In this document: piece after piece, positions 1 through 6,404 of the stretch
How the letters are laid out: every line of letters starts with the position of its first letter
How positions within the stretch are numbered: the stretch's first letter is position 1
Source of the DNA: Micavibrio sp964400125
Lineage (GTDB): Bacteria; Pseudomonadota; Alphaproteobacteria; Micavibrionales; Micavibrionaceae
Length of the DNA: 16,411 nucleotides
Direction of reading: 5' to 3'
Assembly: GCA_964400125.1 (NCBI GenBank)
Contig: CAYNSR010000027.1
Location: 1 to 16,411, forward strand
Translations under genes and position numbers: made by a program
Notes under the pieces: generated by a model
What the model was told of the DNA's origin: nothing
What the model saw: the letters and a program-made list of their open reading frames with translations, nothing else
Databases searched by the model: none

Positions 1-3
1 TAG

Positions 4-31
4 TTTATAGTCTTTGATTTATAGTCTTTGA
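4..31. repeat. Tandem duplication of a 14-bp unit
   Basis: The unit TTTATAGTCTTTGA occurs twice, exactly and back to back, at 4-17 and 18-31. Bases 1-3 do not continue the unit leftward. The stretch is AT-rich, unlike the GC-rich genes beside it. It could be the edge of a longer minisatellite or a local slippage product. Only two copies are visible because the window starts here. Confidence 0.8.
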
Positions 32-57
32 AGTGAGAATCAGACATCTCAACAGCC

Positions 58-84
58 GTCACCCCCGCGCAGGCGCGGGTCTGG
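58..84. repeat. Short GC-rich palindrome, REP-like
   Basis: CCCGCGC at 64-70 pairs perfectly with GCGCGGG at 73-79 across a 2-nt AG loop. The sequence sits 32 nt past the stop of the minus-strand gene ending at 116. The wording (GTCACCCCCGCG followed by CGCGGGTCTGG) resembles palindromic elements scattered between genes in many alphaproteobacteria; that resemblance is from memory. It may act as a transcript-end hairpin for the 116-865 gene. There is no T-run, so a classical intrinsic terminator is not supported. Confidence 0.5.
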
Positions 85-115
85 CCTTTGATATGGGCGC
101 AAGCACGCACCACAT

Positions 116-865
116 CTACCGGGGGTTTTGGTGTTGTTCCGGGAGCAGGGATAGCCCAAAGCGCAGTGTTTTTGCGAGGGTTTCCCCCAGTTTGCTGCGG
201 GAGAAATCGCAGGCTTTTTCGGCCTGCCGCCCTTCGGACGGGGCGATTTGTTGCAGGAAAGCGGGCGGTATCCAGGCTTGAACCTTTTCGGCCAAGGCGG
301 GGTGGTCCCGGAAGGTGTCGGGGTAGGGGACGCTGATGTAAACCGCGCCTTGGTACATGGACACATGGGTCTGGCGATTGGCGGTGACAGCAAATCGGCG
401 CAGGCCGGGGACATGAACCTCTTGCGAACAAGGGTCGATGTCGAGTTCGGGCCAGTCGATCATGCGGTGGACATCCCTTAGGGAGGGTAAAGGCGGTAAT
501 TGCTGCAATTCCTGTTTGACCTTGTCCGAGTCCGGCACCAGCCAGTTGGTGTTTTCAATACCGGTCCAGCCATCGTGGAAAAAGCCGATGGCGTACTGGA
601 AATTGATGCTGTGGACGCGGCCATGTTCGTTGATTTTATAAAGCGGCACTTCCCCGCCGAGAATAGAGGTTGCCTTGCGCAGATAGTCTGTGATTTCACG
701 TTCCGCCGTATAATGGCGAGTATACCAGTCCCGCAAGGTTTTGGCGTCGTCAGCATGGGTTTCATCGACGCAGAAATAGGCGCGCTTCTTTTCCCGCAAT
801 TGCAACGGATTATGCTCAGGATCGGGGCGGCCCAAAGACGCCCATATGGAAGACAGGACAGACAT
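116..865 (-). CDS. Hypothetical protein, 249 aa
   Basis: I do not recognise this family. The protein looks soluble: there is no signal peptide or membrane segment, and it is rich in aromatic and charged residues (for example IGFFHDGWTGIENTNW and DVHRMIDWPELDIDP). The C-terminal third is basic and ends in QHQNPR. I chose the ATG at 865 because CAGGGA lies about 6 nt upstream on the minus strand. An in-frame ATG at 895 adds ten residues and has only a weak GGGAT upstream, but cannot be excluded. The gene diverges from the membrane protein at 1031, leaving about 165 nt for promoters. Consistent reading with few rare-looking codons supports a real gene; the function is unknown. Confidence 0.7.
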   Translation of the reverse strand: MSVLSSIWASLGRPDPEHNPLQLREKKRAYFCVDETHADDAKTLRDWYTRHYTAEREITDYLRKATSILGGEVPLYKINEHGRVHSINFQYAIGFFHDGWTGIENTNWLVPDSDKVKQELQQLPPLPSLRDVHRMIDWPELDIDPCSQEVHVPGLRRFAVTANRQTHVSMYQGAVYISVPYPDTFRDHPALAEKVQAWIPPAFLQQIAPSEGRQAEKACDFSRSKLGETLAKTLRFGLSLLPEQHQNPR

Positions 866-1030
866 GATTATTCCCTGAAAATAGGCTTTGGTCATAATAT
901 CCCATGTGCGGGGGCGTCACGCAAGAGATTTTTTGCGGGAGATTTTTTTTTGCAGGCGAGGGCTATGGGATGATGGCGCACGATGTTATGATCGTGGCCT
1001 TGTCGTTTCGTCTTTTGCACGGGATTTTTT

Positions 1031-1441
1031 ATGCGCGGTCTGACCATTCTTTGTTTTTTGCTTGCCCTACCGGCGCTGGCGGCGCTGGGGCATGATATTT
1101 ATATCACCTATCAGGATCAGGATTACACCCGGGCGATGATGTTCAGCGATGTCGGGTTTCTCTGGGTCGAGTACTGGCCGGAGGGGTATAAATGGGCGCA
1201 GGACAATATCGACCAGGAATACTGGGACGGGTTTCTAACGCCGCTGCTGGAGCAAACGACGGTGATCGTTGCCGCTGCTCCGGCGGTGCTGGTCTATATT
1301 CTTTTGCTGTTTTTGAAACTGTTCAACCTGCCGCCGTTTTCAGACGGGACCAAAACATTCGGAAAATACGGTAAAAAGGGCGCTTTCAGTTTTTCCGGCG
1401 GCGATAAATCCAAGGGCAAATTCAGGTACAAACGGAAATAA
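1031..1441 (+). CDS. Small two-helix membrane protein, hypothetical, 136 aa
   Basis: A hydrophobic N-terminus (residues about 4-20, LTILCFLLALPALAALG) could be a first membrane helix or an uncleaved signal. A second strong helix lies near residues 76-98 (VIVAAAPAVLVYILLLFLKLF). Between them is an acidic and aromatic region of about 55 residues (DIYITYQDQDY, WVEYWPEGYKW) likely to be periplasmic. The tail is Gly/Lys/Arg-rich and strongly basic (KGKFRYKRK), fitting a cytoplasmic C-terminus under the positive-inside rule. GGGA lies about 7 nt before the ATG. The last 20 nt overlap the 3' end of the convergent hydrolase gene. The family is not recognised; a small inner-membrane protein of unknown role. 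Confidence 0.75.
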   Translation: MRGLTILCFLLALPALAALGHDIYITYQDQDYTRAMMFSDVGFLWVEYWPEGYKWAQDNIDQEYWDGFLTPLLEQTTVIVAAAPAVLVYILLLFLKLFNLPPFSDGTKTFGKYGKKGAFSFSGGDKSKGKFRYKRK

Positions 1442-2171
1442 TCGCCTTTTCGAGCAGGGCCAGATCCTGCGGCCGCGACAGGCTGTGATCGCCGTCTTCG
1501 ACCAGATGGATGGTGGCGGGCGCTTCCGGGAAGCGGGCGCAAATCCGTTCCGGGGTGTGCCAGTCGACCTCGGTATCGTTCTTTCCCTGCAGCAACACCA
1601 TCGGGGTGCGCAGCATATGCTGGCGGTCGAGCAGGCGGAGGCGGGTTCCTGAATCGATCAGTTTGCGGGTGATCTTGTAGGGTTCTGGGCTGTAATCATT
1701 GGGAATATCCACGAAGTTGCAGGATTCATATGCCTGCCGCATGGCCGGGGTGAAGCGGGCGGTCATGATGTCGGTGAAATCCGGTGCTGCGGCAATGCCG
1801 ACAAACCCCCGGACCCGGTCCGGACAGGCCAGCGCCAGCAGCAAACCGATCCACCCGCCCATGGAGGAGCCGACCAGAATAGCCGGGCGCGTCACAAGGG
1901 TGTCGAGGACCGCCCGGGCGTCGTCGCGCCAGATTTCGAGAGAGCCGTCTTCGAACGCGCCGCCGGAATCGCCGTGGCCGCTATAGTCGAAGCGCGTGAA
2001 TTCCTGCCCCCTTGCTGCACAAAAACGGTCCAGATGCAGCGCCTTGGTGCCGTTGCGGTCGGAACGGAACCCGCCGAGAAACAGCACGGGCGGGAGGGCG
2101 GGATTGTGCCCAGGCGTGTGGTTACAGGCCAGATCGGGATGACCGGGACGCTGTAAAAAGCGTGTTTCCAT
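1422..2171 (-). CDS. Alpha/beta hydrolase
   Basis: A 249-aa protein with an alpha/beta-hydrolase fold. The nucleophile elbow is GSSMGG at residues 101-106 (Ser103). The likely acid is Asp199 in GKNDTEV and the base is His229 in DGDHSL, so the Ser-Asp-His triad is complete and correctly ordered. The oxyanion-hole region corresponds to FLGGFRSD near residue 31. The length and the GGFRSDRNGTKA opening resemble bacterial relatives of ABHD10-type thioesterases, so an acyl-thioester or small-ester substrate is possible, but the substrate cannot be read from sequence. No signal peptide is seen, so it is probably cytoplasmic. AAGGA lies about 11 nt before the ATG. It diverges from the GT4 gene and its 3' end overlaps the gene ending at 1441. 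Confidence 0.88.
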   Translation of the reverse strand: METRFLQRPGHPDLACNHTPGHNPALPPVLFLGGFRSDRNGTKALHLDRFCAARGQEFTRFDYSGHGDSGGAFEDGSLEIWRDDARAVLDTLVTRPAILVGSSMGGWIGLLLALACPDRVRGFVGIAAAPDFTDIMTARFTPAMRQAYESCNFVDIPNDYSPEPYKITRKLIDSGTRLRLLDRQHMLRTPMVLLQGKNDTEVDWHTPERICARFPEAPATIHLVEDGDHSLSRPQDLALLEKAIISVCT

Positions 2172-2242
2172 TGTTTTTCGTTTCCTTTGTCTTCCGTCAA
2201 TGTGCTAAACAGAAAGGCGTTCATCAAGGTCTTTTATTCGTC

Positions 2243-3517
2243 ATGCTGAAAGAAACACTGGAGCCAGACCTGAATATGGCCATCAGGAAAACGGCAATTT
2301 CGGCCCGGAAAAATCCCGTGGTCATGCAGATTATCCCCGAACTGGGCGCGGGCGGCGCGGAGCAGGGCTGCATCGATATTGCCGCCGCGCTGACGGAAAC
2401 CGGGGCCAAAGCGATTATCGTATCCCATGGCGGCGCGCGCGTGCATGAACTGGCGCGTTGCGGCGCCGTGCATATCAATCTGCCCGTGCATAGCAAAAAC
2501 CCGCTGGTCATGTGGCGCAATATCACCAGCCTGCGCCGTCTGATCCGCATGCATGATGTCGATATCGTCCATGCCCGCAGCCGCGCCCCGGCCTGGAGCG
2601 CATGGCGGGCATGTCAGGGGACAGAAGCGCGGTTTATGACGACCTGCCACGCGCCGTATAACACACTCAACAACGTCAAGAAATTCTATAATTCATCGAT
2701 CGCGAAGGGGGAGCGCGTTATTGCCATTTCCGGTTATGTTGCGCAATATCTGCGGGACAAATTCGGCCTTGACGACCGCACGATCCGCATCATCCATCGC
2801 GGCGTTGCGCTGGAAAAATTCCATCCTACAGCCGTGACGCCGGAGCGGATGATTAAAATCAGCCGTGAATGGCGCTTGCCGGACGGGTCCAGCATTATCA
2901 TGATGCCGGGCCGCCTGACGCGCTGGAAGGGGCATCATGTGCTGATCGAGGCGATTGCCCTGATGAATCGGCAGGATATTTTTTGCGTTTTGATCGGGTC
3001 CGATCAGGGCCGCAGCGAATACCGGCAGGAGCTCGAAGACGCCATCCGCGCGCGCGGGCTGGAGGGGCAGGTGCGGATTGTCGATCACTGCAACGACATG
3101 CCAGCGGCCTATATGATGGCGAATGTGGTGGTGTCCGCATCAACCGACCCGGAAGGGTTTGGCCGCATTCCGGTCGAAGCGCAGGCCATGGGAAGGCCGA
3201 TTGTGGCCACCGACCATGGCGGGGCGCGGGAGACGATTCGCCGGGGTGAAACCGGATGGCTGATCCCCCCGGGCGATCCGCAGGCGCTGGCGGCGGCGAT
3301 CAGCGAGGCTTTGTCCTTGACACCGTCGCAAAGGGCCGTTCTGGCAACCCGGTCCATGGCGCATGTCGTGGCGCATTTCACGCGCGAACGCATGGCGTAT
3401 GAAACCCTGAACGTGTATGCGGAATTGCTCGAGGCGCGGCATAGCGGGGCGCGTCATGCGGCGGAAGTGACGCGCACTCCGGCGGCGTCATCGCCGATTC
3501 AGGAAGCGGCAGAATAG
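2243..3517 (+). CDS. Glycosyltransferase family 4 protein
   Basis: This is a GT-B fold glycosyltransferase of about 424 aa. The N-terminal acceptor domain carries PELGAGGAEQ near residues 32-41, typical of GT4 enzymes. The C-terminal donor domain begins near IIMMPGRLTRWKGHHVLIEA and carries the EX7E motif EGFGRIPVE at residues 304-312, which binds the nucleotide-sugar. The sequence DHGGARE follows, as expected. It probably adds a sugar to LPS core or another surface glycan from the cytoplasmic face. The start is uncertain: ATG 2243 or ATG 2276 (MAIRKTAIS) are both plausible with weak, distant ribosome sites. The open frame extending up to 2012 runs antisense to the hydrolase and is not used here. 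The GT9 gene follows after 3 nt. Confidence 0.9.
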   Translation: MLKETLEPDLNMAIRKTAISARKNPVVMQIIPELGAGGAEQGCIDIAAALTETGAKAIIVSHGGARVHELARCGAVHINLPVHSKNPLVMWRNITSLRRLIRMHDVDIVHARSRAPAWSAWRACQGTEARFMTTCHAPYNTLNNVKKFYNSSIAKGERVIAISGYVAQYLRDKFGLDDRTIRIIHRGVALEKFHPTAVTPERMIKISREWRLPDGSSIIMMPGRLTRWKGHHVLIEAIALMNRQDIFCVLIGSDQGRSEYRQELEDAIRARGLEGQVRIVDHCNDMPAAYMMANVVVSASTDPEGFGRIPVEAQAMGRPIVATDHGGARETIRRGETGWLIPPGDPQALAAAISEALSLTPSQRAVLATRSMAHVVAHFTRERMAYETLNVYAELLEARHSGARHAAEVTRTPAASSPIQEAAE

Positions 3518-3520
3518 TCG

Positions 3521-4459
3521 ATGGACGAAAACATCCTTGTCATCAAGCTGGGGGCTTTTGGCGATTTTATTCAGGCCATGGGTCCGATGGCGGCGATACG
3601 CCGTCATCATCCCGATGCCCATATCACGCTCCTGACCACGACGCCCTTTGTCACGCTGGCGCGGCAATCCGGGTATTTCGACATGGTTCGGGTCGATCGG
3701 CGTCCGAAGTGGAATCAGTTTTTGCAGATCGCCCGTCTGGCGCGGGAATTGCGGGCGGGTAAGTTCAAACGGGTCTATGACCTGCAAAACAACGACCGGA
3801 CAGCCTTTTATTTCCGCCTGTTCGGAACGACCCCGCCGGAATGGGTAGGCGCGGTGCGCGGCGCGTCGCACGCCAATCTGTCCCCCGACAGGGTGGCCGG
3901 GCATGCCTTTGACGGGCATGTCCAGACATTGAAAATCGCCGGGATTGACGATGTCGCGGTCGACGATCTGGGCTGGGTGCGCGGGGATGCCAGCCATTTC
4001 GGCCTGCCGCATCCGTTTATCCTGATTGTTCCCGGCTGTTCGCCGGAACACCCAGAAAAACGCTGGCCTGCGGAATCTTTCGGCGATCTGGCGCGGCATG
4101 TCTATGGGTGGGGGTATGTTCCGGTCATTGTCGGAACGCTGACCGAGCAGCCTTTGGCGAAGATCATCAAAAAAGCATGCCCGGCGGCGGTCAATCTGTG
4201 CGGCCAGACGGCCATGACGGATCTGGTCCTGCTCGCCCGCGAGGCGGCGGGGGCGATCGGCAACGACACAGGCCCCATGCATGTCATCGCCCCGACGGGA
4301 TGCCCGACATTCGTCCTGTTTTCCAGTCACAGCGACCCTGTGCGGCACAGGCCGATGGGGCCGCGTGTGCGCGTTGTCATGTTGTCATCGGAAAATGTCT
4401 TCGAAACGGTGTCAGCCCGGGATTTTCGCCACAAGGGCGCCGTCAGCGCCGCAGGCTGA
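3521..4459 (+). CDS. Glycosyltransferase family 9 (heptosyltransferase-like)
   Basis: A 312-aa GT9 protein of the WaaC/WaaF/WaaQ type. The N-terminus ILVIKLGAFGDFIQAMGPMAAIRRHHP is the usual first strand and acceptor-site loop. The C-terminal donor motif NDTGPMHVIAPTGCPTFVLF begins at residue 248 and contains the conserved D/N-TGPxH. The family moves ADP-heptose or a related sugar onto inner-core LPS; the exact donor is not decided by sequence. It starts 3 nt after the GT4 stop, so the two are almost certainly co-transcribed and translationally coupled; AGGAAG is 14 nt upstream of the ATG. Its last 48 nt overlap the 3' end of the convergent ArsR gene, so its C-terminal residues (FRHKGAVSAAG) share DNA with the ArsR tail. 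Confidence 0.9.
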   Translation: MDENILVIKLGAFGDFIQAMGPMAAIRRHHPDAHITLLTTTPFVTLARQSGYFDMVRVDRRPKWNQFLQIARLARELRAGKFKRVYDLQNNDRTAFYFRLFGTTPPEWVGAVRGASHANLSPDRVAGHAFDGHVQTLKIAGIDDVAVDDLGWVRGDASHFGLPHPFILIVPGCSPEHPEKRWPAESFGDLARHVYGWGYVPVIVGTLTEQPLAKIIKKACPAAVNLCGQTAMTDLVLLAREAAGAIGNDTGPMHVIAPTGCPTFVLFSSHSDPVRHRPMGPRVRVVMLSSENVFETVSARDFRHKGAVSAAG

Positions 4460-4768
4460 ATTTTCTGCCGCGTCGGCGGGGCTGTAGATGTCGTACAGGC
4501 AACTCAGGACCGCCTTGGCTGCGCGGTCGTCCATGGAATAAAAAATCGTCTGGGCATCGCGCCGGGTATTGACGAGGCCATCGCGTCGCAAGCGTGCAAG
4601 GTGTTGCGACAAAGCCGACTGGCTTAGCCCCACGATCCCTTCCAGTTCGCCAACGTTCTTCTCACCCTGATATAACGCGCATATGATTTTCAATCTGCGC
4701 TCATTCGACAAGGCTTTCAGAAGATTGACGGCAACATCGATGTTGCGTTCAACCTCTTTGACATCCAT
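4412..4768 (-). CDS. ArsR-family winged-helix transcriptional regulator
   Basis: A 118-aa ArsR/SmtB-type repressor. Residues about 12-80 form the winged helix: LLKALSNERRLKIICAL, then the recognition region VGLSQSALSQHLARLRRDGLV, then the wing TRRDAQTIFYSM. The classical metal site ELCVC in helix 3 is absent (ELEGIVG here), which argues against arsenic or zinc sensing. The sequence is closest, from memory, to the BigR/SqrR/YgaV branch that senses sulfide or thiol stress with two cysteines. Cysteines occur here at 30, 90 and 106. The C-terminal tail after about residue 97 is low-complexity and encoded across the overlap with the GT9 gene. The gene follows the dehydrogenase operon on the same strand after 271 nt and probably has its own promoter. 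Its targets are unknown. Confidence 0.9.
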   Translation of the reverse strand: MDVKEVERNIDVAVNLLKALSNERRLKIICALYQGEKNVGELEGIVGLSQSALSQHLARLRRDGLVNTRRDAQTIFYSMDDRAAKAVLSCLYDIYSPADAAENSACGADGALVAKIPG

Positions 4769-5039
4769 CTGTACTTCGCCATTCTTTCGCTATTTCTTCC
4801 CGGCCGCGGCACAGGGCCGCAAGGGCGGGGAGCACTCAGAAAAAACTCGAGTTTCAAGGCGGACTTTGCAAATTATATTAAAGAATGACTACTGCCGCTA
4901 TATATCATTCCCAAAGCAGTCCTGAATGGGACACAACATTTCAAACGAGGTCACTTTACGCCGATCCCAACCGGAATGATACACTAACCTTTAAGTAGAA
5001 GCATTATCCTTTGGTATATAATGGGCCGGAAAATGAAAA
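4769..5039. other. AT-rich intergenic region upstream of arsR
   Basis: This is the longest non-coding stretch in the interior of the window and is clearly more AT-rich than its surroundings between about 4865 and 5040. On the minus strand a TATAAT lies at 4872-4877, about 100 nt before the arsR start, but no good -35 sits 17 nt upstream of it (TAGCGG). A second TATAAT on the plus strand at 5017-5022 has no gene in front of it. A 5-bp GC stem (4806-4810 with 4816-4820) lies in the presumed arsR leader. I see no intrinsic terminator for the dehydrogenase operon and no RNA gene. Confidence 0.5.
4872..4877 (-). promoter_or_regulatory. Possible -10 box for arsR
   Basis: A perfect TATAAT on the minus strand, about 104 nt upstream of the arsR ATG, in AT-rich sequence. 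The hexamer 17 nt upstream (TAGCGG) does not resemble a -35 box, so recognition would need an activator or another sigma factor. The call rests on the -10 match alone. Confidence 0.25.
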
Positions 5040-5849
5040 TTAGTTTTTCGCCCCCAGAGACGGTTTTTGCGGGAGATTTTTCAGAATTCTGTCGTTCAGC
5101 CACGGGGGGAGCAGCGAGACGAGCAGCGCAAGGGCATAGCTTTGCCACGGAAAGGCAATGCGGCCCCGGTTTTTGCGCAACCCTGCGGCGATGATGCGGG
5201 CGGCCCGGTCTGCGGTCATGAAAAACGGCATGGCATAGGTATTCACCGCCGTCATGCGGCTTTCGACAAAACCGGGGCAGATGACATTGATATGTACGCC
5301 CGTTGCGGCAACCGCGCCGCGCAGGGCTTCGCCGTAAAGGCGTACCGCCCCCTTGGATGCGCCATAGGCCGGGGCGCCGGGCCAGCCGCTGAACGCGGCC
5401 AGCGATGCCATAAGGGCAATCTGGCCCCGGCCACGCCCGGTCATCAGGGCAAGGCCGGGCAAGACCGTATTCAGGACGCCGGTGAGGTTGACGTCAAAAA
5501 TCGCCCGGATTTGCGCAGCGTTTTCCCCGGCATCGCCAGTCCCGCCGGAAATCCCGGCATTGGCGACGATCAGGTCGAGCGGGGCCGTGCGGTCGGCGTC
5601 CCCGATCCATGCGGCCATATCGTCCTGATCGCGCACATCGATGATCCGGGCGTCGACGGTTGCGCCGCGCTGCCGACAGGATTGCGCCACATGTTGCAGG
5701 CGTCCAGGATCACGGCCCGACAGGAACAAGGTGACATGGGGGGCCGCATAGTAAAGCGCCAGCGCTTCACCGATGCCGCTCGACGCGCCTGTAATCAGGA
5801 TGGAGCGGGGCCGGGAGGGTGGTTCAGTTGCGTTTTTTTTTATAGGCAT
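5040..5849 (-). CDS. Short-chain dehydrogenase/reductase (SDR)
   Basis: A 269-aa classical SDR. The nucleotide site TGASSGIG is at residues 20-27, NAG at 97-99, and the catalytic set is Ser149 (MASLAAFSG), Tyr162 and Lys166 (YGASK). The substrate is unknown. The C-terminal part (FPWQSYALALLVSLLPPWLNDRIL) is hydrophobic, as in SDRs that associate with the membrane or with lipid-like substrates. The start at 5849 (MPIKKN) overlaps the end of the upstream kinase gene by 26 nt and fits translational coupling; no strong ribosome site is visible. The longer frame up to 5975 lies inside the kinase gene and has an SDR-unlike sequence, so I excluded it. It is the last gene of the minus-strand operon. 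Confidence 0.9.
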   Translation of the reverse strand: MPIKKNATEPPSRPRSILITGASSGIGEALALYYAAPHVTLFLSGRDPGRLQHVAQSCRQRGATVDARIIDVRDQDDMAAWIGDADRTAPLDLIVANAGISGGTGDAGENAAQIRAIFDVNLTGVLNTVLPGLALMTGRGRGQIALMASLAAFSGWPGAPAYGASKGAVRLYGEALRGAVAATGVHINVICPGFVESRMTAVNTYAMPFFMTADRAARIIAAGLRKNRGRIAFPWQSYALALLVSLLPPWLNDRILKNLPQKPSLGAKN

Positions 5850-6393
5850 CAAAGGCTTTTTCAAATTCCTGCGTAATATCCTGCGGGGCCTTGCGGGAGG
5901 TGTCGATGACCAGATCGAAATTGTTCTGATCGCTGATATCGACGCCATAGAGGGCGCGGTAGCGTGAAATTTCACTGATTTTACGGCGATGGACCTCGTC
6001 GCGGGCCTGTTCGAGGCAGGTGAATTTTTCCCGCAGGGCGGCGTCGTCCTGAAAAATGCGCGCGGCGGCGATTTCCGGATCGACGGCCAGCCGGATCTTC
6101 AGGCTTTCCCCGACGAAATGCCACGCCATGCGCGAATCGAGCACCATGTTTTCGTGGCTATCATTCAGGGATTTGAGAAAATCATCGACCTTGGCGTCGA
6201 TTTCCGCCTGACGTTCGGCGCGTTCGTTGAGATCCGTCAGGGATATACCCATCTGCGCCGCCAGTTCGCGGAAAATATTGCCTGTGGTAATCAGACGAAA
6301 TCCGGTGCGGGTGGCGACGGCGCGGGCAAAGGTGCTTTTGCCGCTGCCGGGATCGCCTGTGACCGAGATTCTGTAATAGGGCTGTGCTGACAT
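5824..6393 (-). CDS. Cytidylate kinase family protein (archaeal-type)
   Basis: A 189-aa P-loop kinase with Walker A GDPGSGKST at residues 13-21. LITTGNIFRELA and NMVLDSRMAWHF match the NMP-binding and lid regions of the compact cytidylate kinase type first described in archaea (TIGR02173-like, from memory), which is smaller than bacterial Cmk (about 220-230 aa). Phosphorylation of CMP or dCMP by ATP is the family reaction, but the true substrate could be another nucleoside monophosphate. The protein ends with a basic tail, DAYKKKRN, encoded over an A9 run. It begins 11 nt after rsmA and overlaps the SDR gene by 26 nt. A conventional cmk beside rpsA would be expected elsewhere in an alphaproteobacterial genome, so this may be a second, specialised kinase. 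Confidence 0.82.
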   Translation of the reverse strand: MSAQPYYRISVTGDPGSGKSTFARAVATRTGFRLITTGNIFRELAAQMGISLTDLNERAERQAEIDAKVDDFLKSLNDSHENMVLDSRMAWHFVGESLKIRLAVDPEIAAARIFQDDAALREKFTCLEQARDEVHRRKISEISRYRALYGVDISDQNNFDLVIDTSRKAPQDITQEFEKAFDAYKKKRN

Positions 6394-6404
6394 GATTCTT
6401 TCTA

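Noticed and set aside
49..414. Minus-strand frame ending DPRLRGGDGC
   Set aside because: It overlaps the 116-865 gene in another frame and its tail is repeat-derived.
979..996. Inverted repeat CACGAT-GTTATG-ATCGTG as an operator between divergent genes
   Set aside because: Only 6 bp per arm and not symmetric beyond; expected by chance in this much sequence.
2012..2242. N-terminal extension of the GT4 frame back to 2012
   Set aside because: It runs antisense through the start of the hydrolase gene, has no ribosome site and reads as low-quality basic sequence; GT4 homology begins after about 2276.
5017..5022. Plus-strand TATAAT as a promoter
   Set aside because: No -35 at a proper distance and no plus-strand gene or RNA candidate downstream, only the antisense of the SDR gene.
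5850..5975. N-terminal extension of the SDR frame
   Set aside because: It lies within the kinase gene in another frame and bears no resemblance to an SDR N-terminus.
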